DNA of 64,000 bases from Ruminococcaceae bacterium UBA6845 (GCA_002449395.1 DKDP01000045.1:8368-72367); one strand, 5' to 3'. Counted from the stretch's first letter, positions 41,765 through 50,696 are shown. Translations and numbers: made by a program. Notes: generated by a model from the letters alone, not told the origin.

Positions 41765-42685
41765 TTAATCAAGCGTAAATCTCTTTGAATCGACAAACGG
41801 ATTTTCGCCACCGTTGGCGTCATACCACGCCTGCGGAAATTTTTGATTTTCGTTAATTGTTACCTTTGAAACATCGACCTCATCGCTTTCTCCGTCCCTT
41901 ACACGCCGAGCCATAACGACAAAACGTGAATCTTCAAATTCATAGCAGCAGGTGGAGAGTGTGAGAATCTTGTCCGTAGGTTTTATATCAACGCTGTCGT
42001 TTGTATAGTACGAGCGTGATTTTACGTCTGCAATAAATTCATTAAATTTTTCATCTGACGGAAAATTAATCGTTCTGTACGGGAATGTGTAGCCGTTATC
42101 CTGATAATCGTAGATGTTCACGATAAAGGCGGCAAAAATCTTCCAGTTTCCGTCCTCGTATATTGTGTTGAATTTCAATGTCGGATATTCCTTGTAGTTT
42201 TCAACATCCTTGTAATAATTGAGATGACCGAAGATCTGACCGTCACGCATTTTGTGACCGTAGATAATTGTATTCGTGTCAAGCTCCTCAATATTGTTTC
42301 TGTAATCGACAAACAGTGTTCCGTAAACGGAATATTCTCCGTTGAAGTTTGTTGTCAGGTACGTCTCGTTATCGTCGCACTGAACAACCTTCATATCGTC
42401 CTTGTCAAGCAGGGGAATCCTCAAAAGTCCGACAAAGTCGTCGTTCGTTTTCAGAAGATCCTTATATTTTGCAAGGATATGCTTTGATTTATTGGCGAGC
42501 ATTGTTGTTTCTGTGTTGCTTTCGTCAATCGACGGCGTTTCGGAAACCGTTTTATTTTTATAAGGCTCGACAACATAATATTTGATAAGGTACGCCGAGC
42601 AGGCGATGAAGCATATCACCGACAGACCCAGCAATGCCTTTCTCAGAAAAGAGAGAAATGAAGTTTTCAAATCCTTTTTGTTCAT
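41765..42685 (-). CDS. Class B sortase (first)
   Basis: 306 residues: N-terminal membrane anchor (about 16-38), then a sortase domain. The catalytic set is H144 in I-Y-G-H-K, C246 in T-L-S-T-C-C-Y-E and R254 in S-R-F-V-V-M-A-R. The N-I-Y-D-Y insertion and overall length fit class B. Sortases cleave a sorting motif and link the protein to peptidoglycan or assemble pili. No protein in the window shows a convincing sorting signal, so its substrate is elsewhere. It is separated from the second sortase by a small acidic protein. Confidence 0.9.
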   Translation of the reverse strand: MNKKDLKTSFLSFLRKALLGLSVICFIACSAYLIKYYVVEPYKNKTVSETPSIDESNTETTMLANKSKHILAKYKDLLKTNDDFVGLLRIPLLDKDDMKVVQCDDNETYLTTNFNGEYSVYGTLFVDYRNNIEELDTNTIIYGHKMRDGQIFGHLNYYKDVENYKEYPTLKFNTIYEDGNWKIFAAFIVNIYDYQDNGYTFPYRTINFPSDEKFNEFIADVKSRSYYTNDSVDIKPTDKILTLSTCCYEFEDSRFVVMARRVRDGESDEVDVSKVTINENQKFPQAWYDANGGENPFVDSKRFTLD

Positions 42686-42709
42686 TCTTTATCCCTTTCG
42701 GATTGTTTA

Positions 42710-43222
42710 TTATTCATCGGGAGTAAAAACGCTCGAAACCTCGAGATCGGTGTTTCTCTTTATTCCGTCATCGGCGTTTTCGTCAAGGTAAACAACACGG
42801 GTGTTAGTGTCATATGTCGGGTCGCTTTCGGAAGTATTTTCATTTTTTTCTTCCTCGGTATTGACAATGTCGCCGAGGGAGCCGATGTCAATATCGTCAA
42901 AAGAAACCGCATCGTTATCAAATTCGCTCTGTGCCGTACCGAATGCCGACTTTGTCGATATTGTAGCAACGCTTGCGATCGGATCGGCTTTAAAGCTCGG
43001 GGCACTTCTGAAATCGTCCTGCTCATTCTTTTTTGAGACTTTGCCCATAATGAGCGGATTAAAATCCTCGTTTCTGATGCTTTCGTCCTCATCGGCAGTG
43101 CCGAACCGCTTAACGAGATCGTCGAAAGACTTGTCCTGTATATAATCCGTGATATCATCATTTTCGAGTGCAAGTGCAGCGTCTGGAACGATAATCAGAT
43201 CTTTGTTTTCTTCATTTGCCAA
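42710..43222 (-). CDS. Acidic hypothetical protein between two sortases
   Basis: 170 residues, not recognised. The start is a TTG at 43222 with GGTGAT just upstream; no in-frame ATG occurs until residue 59. The protein is strongly acidic and low in hydrophobic residues, with no signal peptide or membrane helix, and is probably largely disordered and cytoplasmic. Its position between two sortase genes (23 and 24 base gaps) suggests a linked role, perhaps with the long cytoplasmic tail of the second sortase, but this is inference. Confidence 0.7.
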   Translation of the reverse strand: MANEENKDLIIVPDAALALENDDITDYIQDKSFDDLVKRFGTADEDESIRNEDFNPLIMGKVSKKNEQDDFRSAPSFKADPIASVATISTKSAFGTAQSEFDNDAVSFDDIDIGSLGDIVNTEEEKNENTSESDPTYDTNTRVVYLDENADDGIKRNTDLEVSSVFTPDE

Positions 43223-43245
43223 GGGATCACCGCTTTCTTAGTGGC

Positions 43246-44349
43246 TTATTTAGTGCTCGGCTTCCATGTGCGTGACGACGCATACGGATTTGTCTTGCCC
43301 TTATAGTCGTACCAAACCTGCGGACGTCTGTAATTCGGATTTTCCTTTGCCTTTGAGGTGTTAACCTCGGCGCTTTCGCCCGAACGCAGAAGTCTGCCGA
43401 TAACAACAAGGCGGGTGTCGACCTTTTTGCCGATGTAATTTGTGTATGTGTAATTGCAGGTGGAGAGGTTTATTATCCTGTCGGATGCCGTGAGACCCAC
43501 GCCCGTAGTGTAGAGCGCTCTCTGATTAACCTGCTCGATAAATCCCGCAAAGTTGGAATCCGTCATATTCGGCTCAATGAAATTGAACATATATCCGCCG
43601 TCATCCTTTGAATCGACCGTTGTAAGAAATGCGGTATATATAAGGAAAGTGTAATTTCCGTTGAGCGTGCAATACTGAATGATCGGGTTCTTCTTGTACC
43701 ATTCAATGTCGTCGTATCTGTTGAGGTCATAGAATGCGGTGCCGCAGCTCATATCGTGTCCGTAAATTACGGTATTTTTGCTGAGCGTGTTCCTTTTGCA
43801 CTGATAGTCCGCATAAACACAGCCGTACTTTGTATACGATCCGTAATAGTTGTTTGTCAGATAAAAGTCGTTGTCCTTGTGCTGAACAATCGGAGTGTTT
43901 ATGCTCGTTCCGGGAATATAAAGCCAGCCGACAGTCTCCTTGTTCTGCGCATAGAGCCTTGCGAGCTTTTGCTGTATTCCTGCGGGGTAGGTGACGTTAT
44001 TGTACTTCGGCACCATCTTTGTGTATACGTTCTGCGAGTTCTCGCCGTCCGATCTGCCGACTCCCGAGGAAAGTGAGTTAACAACGTTAAACGCAGCGAG
44101 AGCGGTCGACGATACGATCGCAATTATAAGAATTGCACATATAAGAGTAAAGATGCTTTTCTTTGCTTTTTTATCCTTTTTTATCTCGACTTTTTCCGTT
44201 ATAACGGGTTCGGTCGGAACAGTTTCTTCCACTTTTTTCTGAATCGGTTTTGACGGGAGAGAGTCGAGCGAGTCAAAGTCGGGAAATGAATTGAACACAT
44301 TTCCGCCGTAGCTCGCATTGTATTTCTTTTTATCTTTATTTTCAGCCAT
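43246..44349 (-). CDS. Class B sortase (second), with long cytoplasmic N-terminus
   Basis: 367 residues from the ATG at 44349, which is eight bases after AAGGA; an ATG nine bases earlier overlaps that site. About 65 charged residues precede the membrane helix (about 66-87), much longer than usual for a sortase. The domain has H198 in V-I-Y-G-H-D-M, C298 in N-L-S-T-C-N-Y-T and an Arg near 313 (T-R-L-V-V-I-G-R). It shares the C-terminal Q-V-W-Y-D-Y-K/Q-A-W-Y-D-A-N-G end with the first sortase, so the two are paralogues. Confidence 0.9.
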   Translation of the reverse strand: MAENKDKKKYNASYGGNVFNSFPDFDSLDSLPSKPIQKKVEETVPTEPVITEKVEIKKDKKAKKSIFTLICAILIIAIVSSTALAAFNVVNSLSSGVGRSDGENSQNVYTKMVPKYNNVTYPAGIQQKLARLYAQNKETVGWLYIPGTSINTPIVQHKDNDFYLTNNYYGSYTKYGCVYADYQCKRNTLSKNTVIYGHDMSCGTAFYDLNRYDDIEWYKKNPIIQYCTLNGNYTFLIYTAFLTTVDSKDDGGYMFNFIEPNMTDSNFAGFIEQVNQRALYTTGVGLTASDRIINLSTCNYTYTNYIGKKVDTRLVVIGRLLRSGESAEVNTSKAKENPNYRRPQVWYDYKGKTNPYASSRTWKPSTK

Positions 44350-44360
44350 ATCGCTCATCC

Positions 44361-45611
44361 TTAAAGTTTGTTGTCAATATAAAGTCTTATCATATTGAGC
44401 GCATTCGATGCGCCGACATATCTGTTGTAGCTCCGATCCTTGCGTGAGGTTCTGAGCTCCTTAACCCAAACGTTATCTTTATCCGCAAGACCGATATAAA
44501 TCAATCCGACGGGCTTGTTGGTGGAGTCGCTCTCGGGACCGGCGATTCCTGTTATCGAAACCGCAATATCCGCTCCGCTGACTCTGAGCGCTCCCTGAGC
44601 CATCTGCTTGGCAACAGGCTCGCTGACTGCGCCGTATCGGTCGAGATCGTTCTCGCTGACGCCTAAGACCTTGTGCTTTATTTCGTTCGCATAGGAAACA
44701 ATTCCGCATTCAAAAATCTCCGATGCGCCCGATATATCGGTTATTCTCTTCGCAATAAGACCGCCTGTGCAGGATTCCGCCGTTGCAACCTTCAGGTGCT
44801 TTTCCTTGAGCATACTTACAACAGCCTCTTCAATGCAGGTATAGTCAACGCCGTAAACGTAACCCGAAAGTCTTTTCTTGATTTCATCTATGATCGGTTC
44901 GCAGAGCTTTTCGGCGTCCTCCTTTGTCTTTGCCATTGCCGTAACCCTCAGAAGAGCTTCTCCGTCCTTGGCATAAGGGGCGACGGTCGGATTTTCATTG
45001 TCAAAAAGATCGTTGACCTTTTCAGCCATTGATGATTCGCCGATTCCGAAAGTCCTGATGTTATGCGAAACAATTATTCTGTCGGAGAACTGCATAAGGT
45101 AGGGAAGTGCGCAATTCCGGAACATCGGCTTGAGCTCTCTCGGCGGACCGGGAAGAACGAGGATATGAACGCCGTCCTTTTGGATCGCCATACCCGGAGC
45201 AGTGCCGTTATCGTTCGGAAAAATAACGCAGTCTTTAGGCAGCATAGCCTGCTTGAGATTGTTCTGCGCCATTTCCATACCCTTTGCGCTGAAATAGGAT
45301 TTTATTTTTTCTGCCGTCGGCTCGTGCAGGAACATCTCCTTGCCGAAAAATTCACAGCATACCTCTTTCGTAAGATCATCGGGAGTGGGACCGAGCCCGC
45401 CTGAGAGAATGATTATATCGCTTCTTTTCGCCGCCTCGTCAAGCTGGCTGAGCAGTCTCTCTCTGTTGTCGCCGACCGTACTCTGGTGAATTACGCTGAT
45501 GCCGAGCTTAGCAAGCTCAATGCTGAGATACTGTGCGTCGGTGTTGAGTATGTCGCCCAGGAGTATTTCCGTGCCGACGCTGATAAGTTCGCAAACTGCC
45601 AATTTACTCAC
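44361..45611 (-). CDS. cinA: CinA: competence/damage-inducible protein, nicotinamide-nucleotide amidase
   Basis: 416 residues, full length. The N-terminal MoCF domain has S-G-G-L-G-P-T-P-D-D (70-79) and L-P-G-P-P-R-E-L (153-160), and the C-terminal PncC-type domain has A-T-A-E-S-C-T-G-G (276-284) and I-T-G-I-A-G-P. CinA-type proteins combine an ADP-ribose pyrophosphatase-like domain with NMN deamidase in NAD repair. Its start overlaps the thiI stop by eight bases, and the sortase gene follows closely. Confidence 0.95.
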   Translation of the reverse strand: MSKLAVCELISVGTEILLGDILNTDAQYLSIELAKLGISVIHQSTVGDNRERLLSQLDEAAKRSDIIILSGGLGPTPDDLTKEVCCEFFGKEMFLHEPTAEKIKSYFSAKGMEMAQNNLKQAMLPKDCVIFPNDNGTAPGMAIQKDGVHILVLPGPPRELKPMFRNCALPYLMQFSDRIIVSHNIRTFGIGESSMAEKVNDLFDNENPTVAPYAKDGEALLRVTAMAKTKEDAEKLCEPIIDEIKKRLSGYVYGVDYTCIEEAVVSMLKEKHLKVATAESCTGGLIAKRITDISGASEIFECGIVSYANEIKHKVLGVSENDLDRYGAVSEPVAKQMAQGALRVSGADIAVSITGIAGPESDSTNKPVGLIYIGLADKDNVWVKELRTSRKDRSYNRYVGASNALNMIRLYIDNKL

Positions 45612-46782
45612 CTGTGATTCTGATAAATTTAATGTTGTTTATTGCCTCTTCAACCAGACCCTCGACGTCAAGAACACTTTCTGCATCCTCAACATATTTG
45701 AGCTGAGGACGGGTTCTCGGATGCTTCGGTGTGAATACCGTACAGCAGTCCTCGTAGGGGAGAATCGAGGTCTCAAATGTGCCGATAAAACGGGCACGCT
45801 CAATAACCTCATCCTTGTCCATTCCGATAAGCGGACGGAAAACGGGAAGATCCTCGACAACAGCCTCGGTGCAGCCGATTGCCTGCATCGTCTGGCTTGC
45901 AACCTGACCTACACTCTCGCCTGTGATGAGAGCTCCGCAGTCGTTCTTCTTTGCAATTCTCTCACTGCACCTCATCATAAAGCGGCGCATTATAATTGTG
46001 AAAAGCTCCTCGGGACACTTGTCCTTGATATCTTCCTGAATATGGGTGAACGGAACAATGTGAAGAGGAATTTCTCCGCTGTATTTTGCAACCTGTTTAA
46101 GCAGTGAACAGACCTTCATCTCCGCACGCTGTGAGGTGTAGGGCGGGGAGGCAAAGTGAACTCCGCAAAGGCTGAGACCGCGCCTTGACATCATCCAGGC
46201 GGCAACGGGACTGTCAATTCCGCCCGAGATCAGGATAGCGGCTTGTCCCGCCGTGCCGACAGGCATACCGCCTGCGCCCTTGATCTGATTGCCGTGAATG
46301 AATGCGTAATTGTCTCTGACCTCAACATTGACGATAAGCTCGGGATTGTGCACATCAACGGTGAGATGCGGAAACGCATCAAGTATCTTTTCGCCCAACG
46401 TCATACATATTGCAGGGGAGTTGAGCGGGAATTTTTTATCGGAACGTTTTGCGTTGACCTTGAAGGTCTTTGCAAACATCAGATCGTCTCTGAGGTATTC
46501 GCAGGCGGCGGGAATTATAACGTCCATATCCTTTTCCACTGCCGCACATCTGGAAATTCCGGCGATTCCGAAGATCTTTTGGATTCTTCTGAACGCTTCG
46601 TCGAGATCGACATTTTCATCAATCGGCTCAACCGCAATCGTTGACTGCGACGAAACATAGCGAATTTTTCCGAGATCGTGAAGTCTGAACTTCATATTTT
46701 TTATAAGCTGATTTTCAAAGGTGTGGCGATTGAGACCCTTGAGGGCAAGCTCACCGTTTTTCAGCAGAATTATTTCTTTCAT
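45604..46782 (-). CDS. thiI: tRNA 4-thiouridine synthetase ThiI (without rhodanese domain)
   Basis: 392 residues. An N-terminal ferredoxin-like/THUMP region (about 1-165) is followed by the PP-loop ATPase with L-I-S-G-G-I-D-S-P-V-A (about 184). The C-terminal rhodanese found in the E. coli enzyme is absent, as in Bacillus. ThiI adenylates U8 of tRNA and accepts persulfide sulfur. The cysteine desulfurase encoded just upstream is the obvious sulfur donor. Confidence 0.95.
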   Translation of the reverse strand: MKEIILLKNGELALKGLNRHTFENQLIKNMKFRLHDLGKIRYVSSQSTIAVEPIDENVDLDEAFRRIQKIFGIAGISRCAAVEKDMDVIIPAACEYLRDDLMFAKTFKVNAKRSDKKFPLNSPAICMTLGEKILDAFPHLTVDVHNPELIVNVEVRDNYAFIHGNQIKGAGGMPVGTAGQAAILISGGIDSPVAAWMMSRRGLSLCGVHFASPPYTSQRAEMKVCSLLKQVAKYSGEIPLHIVPFTHIQEDIKDKCPEELFTIIMRRFMMRCSERIAKKNDCGALITGESVGQVASQTMQAIGCTEAVVEDLPVFRPLIGMDKDEVIERARFIGTFETSILPYEDCCTVFTPKHPRTRPQLKYVEDAESVLDVEGLVEEAINNIKFIRITGE

Positions 46783-46818
46783 TTTTTAAACCTCATTTTT
46801 CGGTAAACCACGTTTGAT

Positions 46819-47952
46819 TTACTTTAATCTCCTCATTGTCTGACGGGCGGATGCGATACCGCCGATCAGATAGTCTATTTCTTCCTTGGTTGTGAACACG
46901 GACGTGCTGATTCTCAGTGCCGTGCCGATAACGTCCTCGCTGAGATTCATCGCCCTGAGCACTCTGCTCTTGTGTCCCTTTGAGCAAGCCGATCCGCTGG
47001 AAATATATATTCCCATTCCGGACAGGTAGTTGAGCATAACCTCCGACGGTATTCCCTCGACGGAAATATTGGTGATATACGGAAGAGCGTCGGCAGGTGA
47101 ATTGATTCTTACACCCTCAATTGTTCTGAGCCTTGAAACCATATAATCCCTCAGCTCGGTGGCGTATCTGAGACTCTCTCTGTAATCTGGGATTGCCGCC
47201 GCAGCCGCTCCGAAACCAGCAATTGCGGGAACGGGCTCCGTACCGGGACGGATCTTGCCCTCTTGGAGGCCGCCGAATGTGTGCTGAACAAGATGTGTGC
47301 CTTTTTTTACAAACAATGCTCCGGCGCCCTTCGGACCGTGAATCTTGTGTGAGCTGATCGACATAAGATCGACGCCCATATTGTACGGTTTGAGCTGTAC
47401 CTTGCCGAATGCCTGTACGGCGTCGCAGTGTATCAGCGCATTGGCGCCCGAGTGGGTGACCGCACGCTTGGCAAATTCAACCGGCTGTATTGATCCGACC
47501 TCGTTGTTGACGTACATCATACTGATGAGAACAACCGACGGATTTGTTGCGGCATAGAGCTGACGCTCGTCGATTACTCCACGCTCGTTTACACGCAGTC
47601 TTACAACGTCATAGCCCTGATTTTCAAGAGCCTTGACGCTTTCCTCGATGCTTGAATGCTCGATTGAGGTTGTGATAATACGGCTGCCACGGCGTTTTTG
47701 AGCGTTTGCCGCACCGAAAACGGCGATGTTGTTGCTTTCTGTTCCGCCCGAGGTAAAATAAATCTCATCCGCTTCGCACGAGAGCTTTTTTGCAACGTTT
47801 TTTCTTGCTTCCTCGATAAGCTCCGATGCGGCAATGCCTTTTGCGTGGAGCGATGAGGGATTGCCCCAGCTTGTTCTCAGCGCATAATTCATTTTGTCGA
47901 CAGCCTCTTTACAGGGCTGTGTAGTCGCACTGTTATCTAAATATGCTTCCAT
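46819..47952 (-). CDS. Cysteine desulfurase (NifS/IscS family, NifZ-like partner of ThiI)
   Basis: 377 residues. Fold-type I PLP enzyme with Y-L-D-N-S-A-T-T-Q-P at the N-terminus, G-G-T-E-S-N-N, E-H-S-S (in place of E-H-x-A), the PLP lysine in S-S-H-K-I-H-G-P-K-G and the active-site cysteine in S-S-G-S-A-C-S-K. It takes sulfur from cysteine and forms alanine. The pairing with a rhodanese-less thiI matches the nifZ-thiI arrangement of Bacillus. It is the promoter-proximal gene of the eight-gene minus-strand run. Confidence 0.93.
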   Translation of the reverse strand: MEAYLDNSATTQPCKEAVDKMNYALRTSWGNPSSLHAKGIAASELIEEARKNVAKKLSCEADEIYFTSGGTESNNIAVFGAANAQKRRGSRIITTSIEHSSIEESVKALENQGYDVVRLRVNERGVIDERQLYAATNPSVVLISMMYVNNEVGSIQPVEFAKRAVTHSGANALIHCDAVQAFGKVQLKPYNMGVDLMSISSHKIHGPKGAGALFVKKGTHLVQHTFGGLQEGKIRPGTEPVPAIAGFGAAAAAIPDYRESLRYATELRDYMVSRLRTIEGVRINSPADALPYITNISVEGIPSEVMLNYLSGMGIYISSGSACSKGHKSRVLRAMNLSEDVIGTALRISTSVFTTKEEIDYLIGGIASARQTMRRLK

Positions 47953-47995
47953 AGTCCAAACCTCCGGGCAACATTAAACCATTTTTAACTTTTAT

Positions 47996-48024
47996 ATTAT
48001 ACATCATCATTCATCTACTTTCAA
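47996..48024 (-). promoter_or_regulatory. Promoter for the desulfurase-thiI-cinA-sortase operon
   Basis: On the minus strand TTGAAA, 17 bases, TATAAT (48001 to 47996), 43 bases before the desulfurase start, which has a CGGAGG site. Confidence 0.7.
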
Positions 48025-48149
48025 TATTTTTATTACATTAAATAGTTAACAAACTTTAAATTTTTGCAGACATATATTGGTGCGTTTTACTTCCTATACT
48101 ACATATTATGCCGAAAAGTTTTTTCGGACAATTATAATTGCCGAATGTG

Positions 48150-48177
48150 TTGACAATTTGCAAAAAAATGGTATACT
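48150..48177 (+). promoter_or_regulatory. Promoter for the DUF6110-P1B ATPase operon
   Basis: TTGACA (48150-48155), 16 bases, TATACT (48172-48177) with TGG before the -10. The start point would fall at the edge of the first palindromic box. The stretch 48025-48149 is AT-rich with one short hairpin (48111-48127) and no gene. Confidence 0.7.
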
Positions 48178-48184
48178 GAATATC

Positions 48185-48238
48185 GGATTAGTTGAGATTA
48201 ATCCTTTGTTAAAACGAATTGATTAGCCTCAGCTAACC
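48185..48238 (+). promoter_or_regulatory. Two related palindromic boxes, candidate metal-regulator operators
   Basis: Box 1 (48185-48204) is GGATTA...TAATCC; box 2 (48221-48238) is GATTAGC-CTCA-GCTAACC. Both share a GATTAG start. Box 2 closely resembles the palindrome at 35194-35211 (TTAGCCT-n-AGCTAA in common). Their place just after the transcription start of a heavy-metal ATPase operon suggests repression by a DtxR/MntR-type regulator; the regulator is not in the window. Confidence 0.5.
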
Positions 48239-48267
48239 GAGATCTTTGAACACGGAGGTATTTAAAA

Positions 48268-48522
48268 ATGATTGATTTCAAGAAATTGGGCATTTTTGCA
48301 GGCGGTGTGCTTTTCGGCACGGCAGGGATCAAAATTCTTTCGAGCAAGGATGCCAAGAAGGCTTACACTCACACAACGGCGGCTGTTCTCAGAGCTAAGG
48401 ACTGCGTAATGGCAACAGCAACGAACATCAAGGAAAACGCCGAGGATATTCTTGCGGACGCTAAGGATATCAACGATCAGCGAATTGCCGAGGACGGCGA
48501 GGTTATAGAGGACGCTGAGTAA
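48268..48522 (+). CDS. DUF6110 family small protein
   Basis: 84 residues. A glycine-rich hydrophobic N-terminal segment (about 8-26, L-G-I-F-A-G-G-V-L-F-G-T-A-G) probably inserts in the membrane, followed by a charged helical tail. The gene is two bases ahead of the P-type ATPase and has a strong CGGAGG site. Small proteins of this type commonly sit beside such ATPases in Clostridia; the function is unknown, possibly an accessory of the pump. Confidence 0.75.
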   Translation: MIDFKKLGIFAGGVLFGTAGIKILSSKDAKKAYTHTTAAVLRAKDCVMATATNIKENAEDILADAKDINDQRIAEDGEVIEDAE

Positions 48523-48524
48523 TT

Positions 48525-50603
48525 ATGAAGTGCACGATACTTCACGAGTCAAAAGGACGTATGCGTGTCCGTATGGCTCAGAAACATATGTCCCTTTCTC
48601 AGGCGGATATTCTTGAAGCCTATCTGAAAGGAACGGACGGCGTTACCGATGTCAAGGTTCACGATCTCACCTGTGACGCTGTTATATTCTACAAAAATGA
48701 CAGGGCGGTGATTATTTCCGCTCTTGCATCTTTCGGCTATGACAAGTGCGGTGGTTTGACCGTTGAGCACAGCTCAAGAGCCCTGAACCGAGAGTATCAG
48801 GACAAGCTGTTTTTTATGCTCGTAAAGCGCTGTGTGAACAGAATTGTTCTGCCCGTTTGGCTGAGAACCGCAATTACGCTTGTGAGGTCGGTGAAGTACA
48901 TAAAGACAGGAATAAGGTGTCTGCTTAAACGTAAAATTCAGGTTCCCGTGCTTGATATGACTGCGATAGTCGTATCAATGCTCAGGGGCGATTTTGCAAC
49001 CGCAGGTTCAATTATGTTCCTGCTCGGAATCGGCGATATTCTTGACGAATGGACGCATAAAAAATCCGTTGCTGATCTTGCCGGCGCAATGTCGATCAAT
49101 GTCGATAAGGTTTGGCTTGAGTGCGGCGGCGAGAGCGTTCTTGTCCCTGTCAGCGATGTCAGGGTCGGCGACCGAATTATTGTGCGGACGGGTAATATGA
49201 TCCCGCTTGACGGCAAGGTTGTTTCGGGCGAGGCACTGGTTAACCAGTCGTCAATCACCGGCGAACCTCTTCCTGTACGCAGGGCGAACGGCGGTTACGT
49301 CTATGCCGGCACGGTAATTGAAGAGGGCGACTGCGTTATTCAGGTTGAAAAGGCGACGGGAAGCGGCAGATATGACAGAATCGTTCATATGATCGAGGAG
49401 TCCGAAAAGCTGAAATCGGAGACCGAAGATCACGCATCCCACCTTGCGGATAAGCTCGTTCCGTACAGCCTCGGTGCAACCGCTCTTATCTGGCTGCTGA
49501 CGAGGAATGTAACCAAGGCGCTTGCTGTTTTGATGGTTGATTTCTCCTGCGCACTGAAACTGTCGATGCCCGTAACGGTTCTCTCGGCAATGAGAGAGGC
49601 GAGCGTACATAACATTTCTGTCAAGGGCGGTCGTTTCCTTGAAGCCGTTTCACAGGCGGAGACGGTCGTTTTCGATAAGACGGGAACTCTGACAAAGGCT
49701 GAGCCCAAGGTTGCCGATATCGTTTGTCTCGGCGGCAATGACGAGGAAGAGATGCTGAAGCTGGCGGCTTGTCTGGAGGAGCATTATCCTCATTCGATGG
49801 CGAAAGCCGTTGTTTCCGAGGCGGCGTCAAGGGGCTTGAATCACGAAGAGCGGCATTCAAAGGTTGAATACATTGTTGCTCACGGAATTTCAAGCAGTGT
49901 TGACGGTAAAAAGGTTATTATCGGCAGTCAGCATTTTGTCTTTGAGGACGAGAAATGCGTTATTCCCGAGGGCGAACAGGGAAAATTCGACTCGCTGAAA
50001 GCCGAATATTCGCATCTTTATCTTGCGGTTTCCGGCGTTCTTGCGGCAGTAATCTGCATTGAGGATCCGCTCAGAGCCGAGGCAAAGGACGTTGTTTCGG
50101 GACTGAAAAAGCTCGGAATCAAGAACGTTGTTATGATGACGGGTGATAATGAAAAAACAGCTGAATCGGTGGCTCGGGCGGTCGGAATTGACGAATACTA
50201 TTCCGAGGTTCTTCCCGAGGATAAGGCAAATTTCATCCGATCGGAGCACGAAAAGGGCAGAAAGGTTATAATGCTCGGCGACGGAGTAAACGATTCTCCC
50301 GCACTTTCACAGGCGGACGCAGGAATCGCAATCCGTGACGGTGCGGCAATTGCCCGAGAGGTAGCCGATATTATGATCGGCTCGGACGATCTTTATTCAT
50401 TGCTTACACTCAAACGTCTGAGTGATGCGCTTATGGATAGAATCCATTCAAACTATCGCAAGATTATCGGATTTAACTTTATGCTCATCGTTCTCGGCGT
50501 TGCGGGAATTTTGCCTCCTGCGACCTCGGCGCTGCTGCACAACGCATTGACGCTCGAGATCAGCCTCAGAGGTATGACCAACCTGCTTAAAGAAAAAGAA
50601 TAA
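48525..50603 (+). CDS. P1B-type heavy-metal ATPase
   Basis: 692 residues. Residues about 1-75 look like an HMA ferredoxin fold but lack the C-x-x-C metal site. Then come membrane helices, the actuator T-G-E-P, the phosphorylation site D-K-T-G-T-L-T (Asp 384), and G-D-G-V-N-D-S-P-A-L. The intramembrane metal motif is S-C-A-L-K-L-S (Cys 342) rather than C-P-C, a form seen in pumps linked to manganese or iron rather than copper. It probably exports a divalent metal and is encoded with DUF6110 behind two candidate metal-regulator boxes. Confidence 0.88.
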   Translation: MKCTILHESKGRMRVRMAQKHMSLSQADILEAYLKGTDGVTDVKVHDLTCDAVIFYKNDRAVIISALASFGYDKCGGLTVEHSSRALNREYQDKLFFMLVKRCVNRIVLPVWLRTAITLVRSVKYIKTGIRCLLKRKIQVPVLDMTAIVVSMLRGDFATAGSIMFLLGIGDILDEWTHKKSVADLAGAMSINVDKVWLECGGESVLVPVSDVRVGDRIIVRTGNMIPLDGKVVSGEALVNQSSITGEPLPVRRANGGYVYAGTVIEEGDCVIQVEKATGSGRYDRIVHMIEESEKLKSETEDHASHLADKLVPYSLGATALIWLLTRNVTKALAVLMVDFSCALKLSMPVTVLSAMREASVHNISVKGGRFLEAVSQAETVVFDKTGTLTKAEPKVADIVCLGGNDEEEMLKLAACLEEHYPHSMAKAVVSEAASRGLNHEERHSKVEYIVAHGISSSVDGKKVIIGSQHFVFEDEKCVIPEGEQGKFDSLKAEYSHLYLAVSGVLAAVICIEDPLRAEAKDVVSGLKKLGIKNVVMMTGDNEKTAESVARAVGIDEYYSEVLPEDKANFIRSEHEKGRKVIMLGDGVNDSPALSQADAGIAIRDGAAIAREVADIMIGSDDLYSLLTLKRLSDALMDRIHSNYRKIIGFNFMLIVLGVAGILPPATSALLHNALTLEISLRGMTNLLKEKE

Positions 50604-50620
50604 TTATATACCGATGAAAG

Positions 50621-50652
50621 GCGGCTTCCGATTAGTTTCGGGAGCCGCTTTT
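50621..50652 (+). terminator. Terminator after the P1B ATPase
   Basis: An 11-bp stem (50621-50631 with 50638-50648, one G-T pair) followed by TTTT. Confidence 0.75.
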
Positions 50653-50696
50653 ATACATTACCTCCAAAATGCAAAGCTGTGTTAAAAATTTAACTA

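Noticed and set aside
48111..48127. Hairpin CCGAAAA/TTTTCGG as terminator or operator
   Set aside because: The stem is short and AT-rich with no adjoining T run, and no gene ends there; probably chance.
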